From contig CAMODY010000108.1 of assembly GCA_946611595.1 (NCBI GenBank), positions 1 through 5,993 on the forward strand: DNA of 5,993 nt, given 5' to 3'. The position numbers and the translations under genes were made by a program. The stretch's first letter is position 1, and every line of letters begins with the position of its first letter. Origin of the DNA: an uncultured Clostridia bacterium (GTDB lineage Bacteria; Bacillota; Clostridia; Lachnospirales; Lachnospiraceae). The notes under the pieces were generated by a model. That model had not been told where the DNA came from. It ran no database searches and worked only from the letters and a program-made list of their open reading frames with translations. Positions 4,870-5,993 of this stretch are shown one piece after another.

Positions 4870-5993
4870 GTGGAAATTTTTGATATTTGTAATGAACAGG
4901 GGATCCCGACCGGCGAGACCGTAGAGCGGAGCATCGCACACAGGGACGGGATCCCGCATAGAACCGTACATATCTGGATTACCAGAGAATCCGCAGGAAA
5001 AAGGCAGATCCTTTTGCAGCAAAGAAGTCTGGAAAAGGATTCCTTCCCGGGACTCTTTGACACATCGTCAGCAGGACATCTTCAGGCAGGAGATGAACCG
5101 CTTGAAGCTGCGATGCGGGAGCTGGAAGAAGAGCTTGGCATAAAGGCAGAAGCTGCGCAGTTAAAGTTTGCGGGAACGTTCCATATCTCTTATGAAGTGG
5201 AGTTTCATGGCGCGCCGTTTAAGGATAATGAGATCGCCTTTGTATTTGTCTACGATGGGGACGTCGATATCCGGGAGCTTACACTTCAGGAAGAGGAAGT
5301 GCAAGGCGTAGAGTGGTTTGATTTGGATGAAGTTTATGAGGAAGTAAAGAACCGTTTTCGTGAACGCTTTTGCGTGCCAATCGAAGGGCTCGATGTTCTG
5401 AAAAAATATTTAGGCGACAGACGGCTTGAACAGCAGCTGGCCTTTGCGCTTGAAATCGACAAAGAAAAAGAAATCTACCGCCAGACTCATTTATCCGGGA
5501 ACGGGAGAAATGAAAATGATGCGGAACATGCCTGGCACATGGCGATCATGGCCTATCTCTTAAAAGAGTATTCCAATGAGCCGATCGATATTGCAAAAGT
5601 TATGCTGATGTGTCTGATCCACGATATCGTGGAAATCGATGCGGGCGATACCTACGCATATGACGAGGAAGGGCTCAAGACGCAAAAGGCAAGAGAAGAA
5701 GCTGCAAAGGAACGGATCTTTTCTCTTCTTCCGACTGACCAGAAAGAAGAGCTGATCCGGATCTTCGATGAGTTTGAAGAGGCGGAAACTGCGGAAGCAA
5801 AGTTCGCGCATACGATGGATAATTTCCAGCCGTTGATCTTAAACAACAGCAATGACGGTGGAGACTGGAGAGAGCATGGCGTGTCGGCCGAGGTCGTGTA
5901 TGCGAGACAGAATAACAACCGCTTCGGCTCGGAGCGCATCTTCGAAGAGACGGATAAGATCTTAAAGGAACATATCCGTCGGGGAAATCTGAA
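4870..5993 (+). CDS. NUDIX hydrolase (IPP-isomerase-like) fused to HD-domain 5'-nucleotidase-like protein (3' end outside window)
   Basis: At least 374 residues are visible; the frame runs off the right edge. GTG 4870 is the only plausible start because an in-frame TAA (4864) precedes it, and MEIFDICNEQG is the usual opening of IPP-isomerase-like NUDIX proteins. Residues 1 to about 181 are the NUDIX domain. The 23-residue box spans G69-I91 with R83, E84, E87, E88 and G90 in place, but D75 replaces the first glutamate. From about 183 an HD domain of the YfbR/HDDC2 type follows. The metal and catalytic set is visible: H220 in the EHAWHMA motif, H251-D252, E255, D260 and D317. YfbR removes phosphate from deoxyribonucleoside monophosphates and NUDIX enzymes cleave nucleoside diphosphate derivatives, so a nucleotide-sanitising role is a reasonable inference; the substrate is unknown. 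The gene starts 15 bases after the surface-protein stop with no terminator between, so it is probably cotranscribed. Confidence 0.88.
   Translation, partial: MEIFDICNEQGIPTGETVERSIAHRDGIPHRTVHIWITRESAGKRQILLQQRSLEKDSFPGLFDTSSAGHLQAGDEPLEAAMRELEEELGIKAEAAQLKFAGTFHISYEVEFHGAPFKDNEIAFVFVYDGDVDIRELTLQEEEVQGVEWFDLDEVYEEVKNRFRERFCVPIEGLDVLKKYLGDRRLEQQLAFALEIDKEKEIYRQTHLSGNGRNENDAEHAWHMAIMAYLLKEYSNEPIDIAKVMLMCLIHDIVEIDAGDTYAYDEEGLKTQKAREEAAKERIFSLLPTDQKEELIRIFDEFEEAETAEAKFAHTMDNFQPLILNNSNDGGDWREHGVSAEVVYARQNNNRFGSERIFEETDKILKEHIRRGNL

Overview
The window looks like a piece of a Clostridia chromosome, most likely Lachnospiraceae or a close relative. The evidence is moderate GC content, strong AGGAGG-type ribosome binding sites, a Listeria-Bacteroides-repeat surface protein with a single-pass membrane anchor, and enzyme types common in gut Firmicutes. 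I see no phage, IS, CRISPR, tRNA or rRNA sequence. The genus call is inference only.

Layout, left to right. (1) Positions 14-43 hold a stem-loop just beyond the 3' end of a minus-strand gene. (2) The minus-strand gene at 75-1025 encodes a flavodoxin-fold NAD(P)H/FMN oxidoreductase with a four-cysteine cluster motif and a C-terminal zinc-ribbon-like segment. (3) A 192-bp divergent intergenic region (1026-1217) carries opposed promoters. (4) The plus-strand gene at 1218-2117 encodes a stand-alone homocysteine S-methyltransferase domain. Its near-consensus promoter sits so close to the ATG that the mRNA should be leaderless or nearly so. A clear rho-independent terminator follows at 2128-2161. 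(5) A compact regulatory region (2162-2238) contains two perfect palindromes flanking an extended -10 promoter. (6) The plus-strand gene at 2239-4854 encodes an 871-residue exported protein: signal peptide, right-handed beta-helix interrupted by an acidic Thr/Glu/Pro linker, two InlB-type repeats, a beta-rich membrane-proximal domain, one transmembrane helix and a short acidic cytoplasmic tail. (7) Fifteen bases later a GTG-initiated gene (4870 to beyond the window) encodes a NUDIX hydrolase fused to an HD-domain nucleotidase.

How the genes may work together. The first two genes are divergently transcribed and may share redox or one-carbon/sulfur physiology, but nothing in the sequence proves a functional link. 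The surface protein and the NUDIX-HD gene are almost certainly cotranscribed: the gap is 15 nt and holds no terminator. Any regulation at the palindromes upstream of the surface protein would therefore also govern a cytoplasmic nucleotide-sanitising enzyme. I do not see a clearly new defence or mobile system. The most unusual points are the leaderless methyltransferase transcript, the two-palindrome promoter, the split beta-helix, and the NUDIX-HD fusion paired with an adhesin-like protein.
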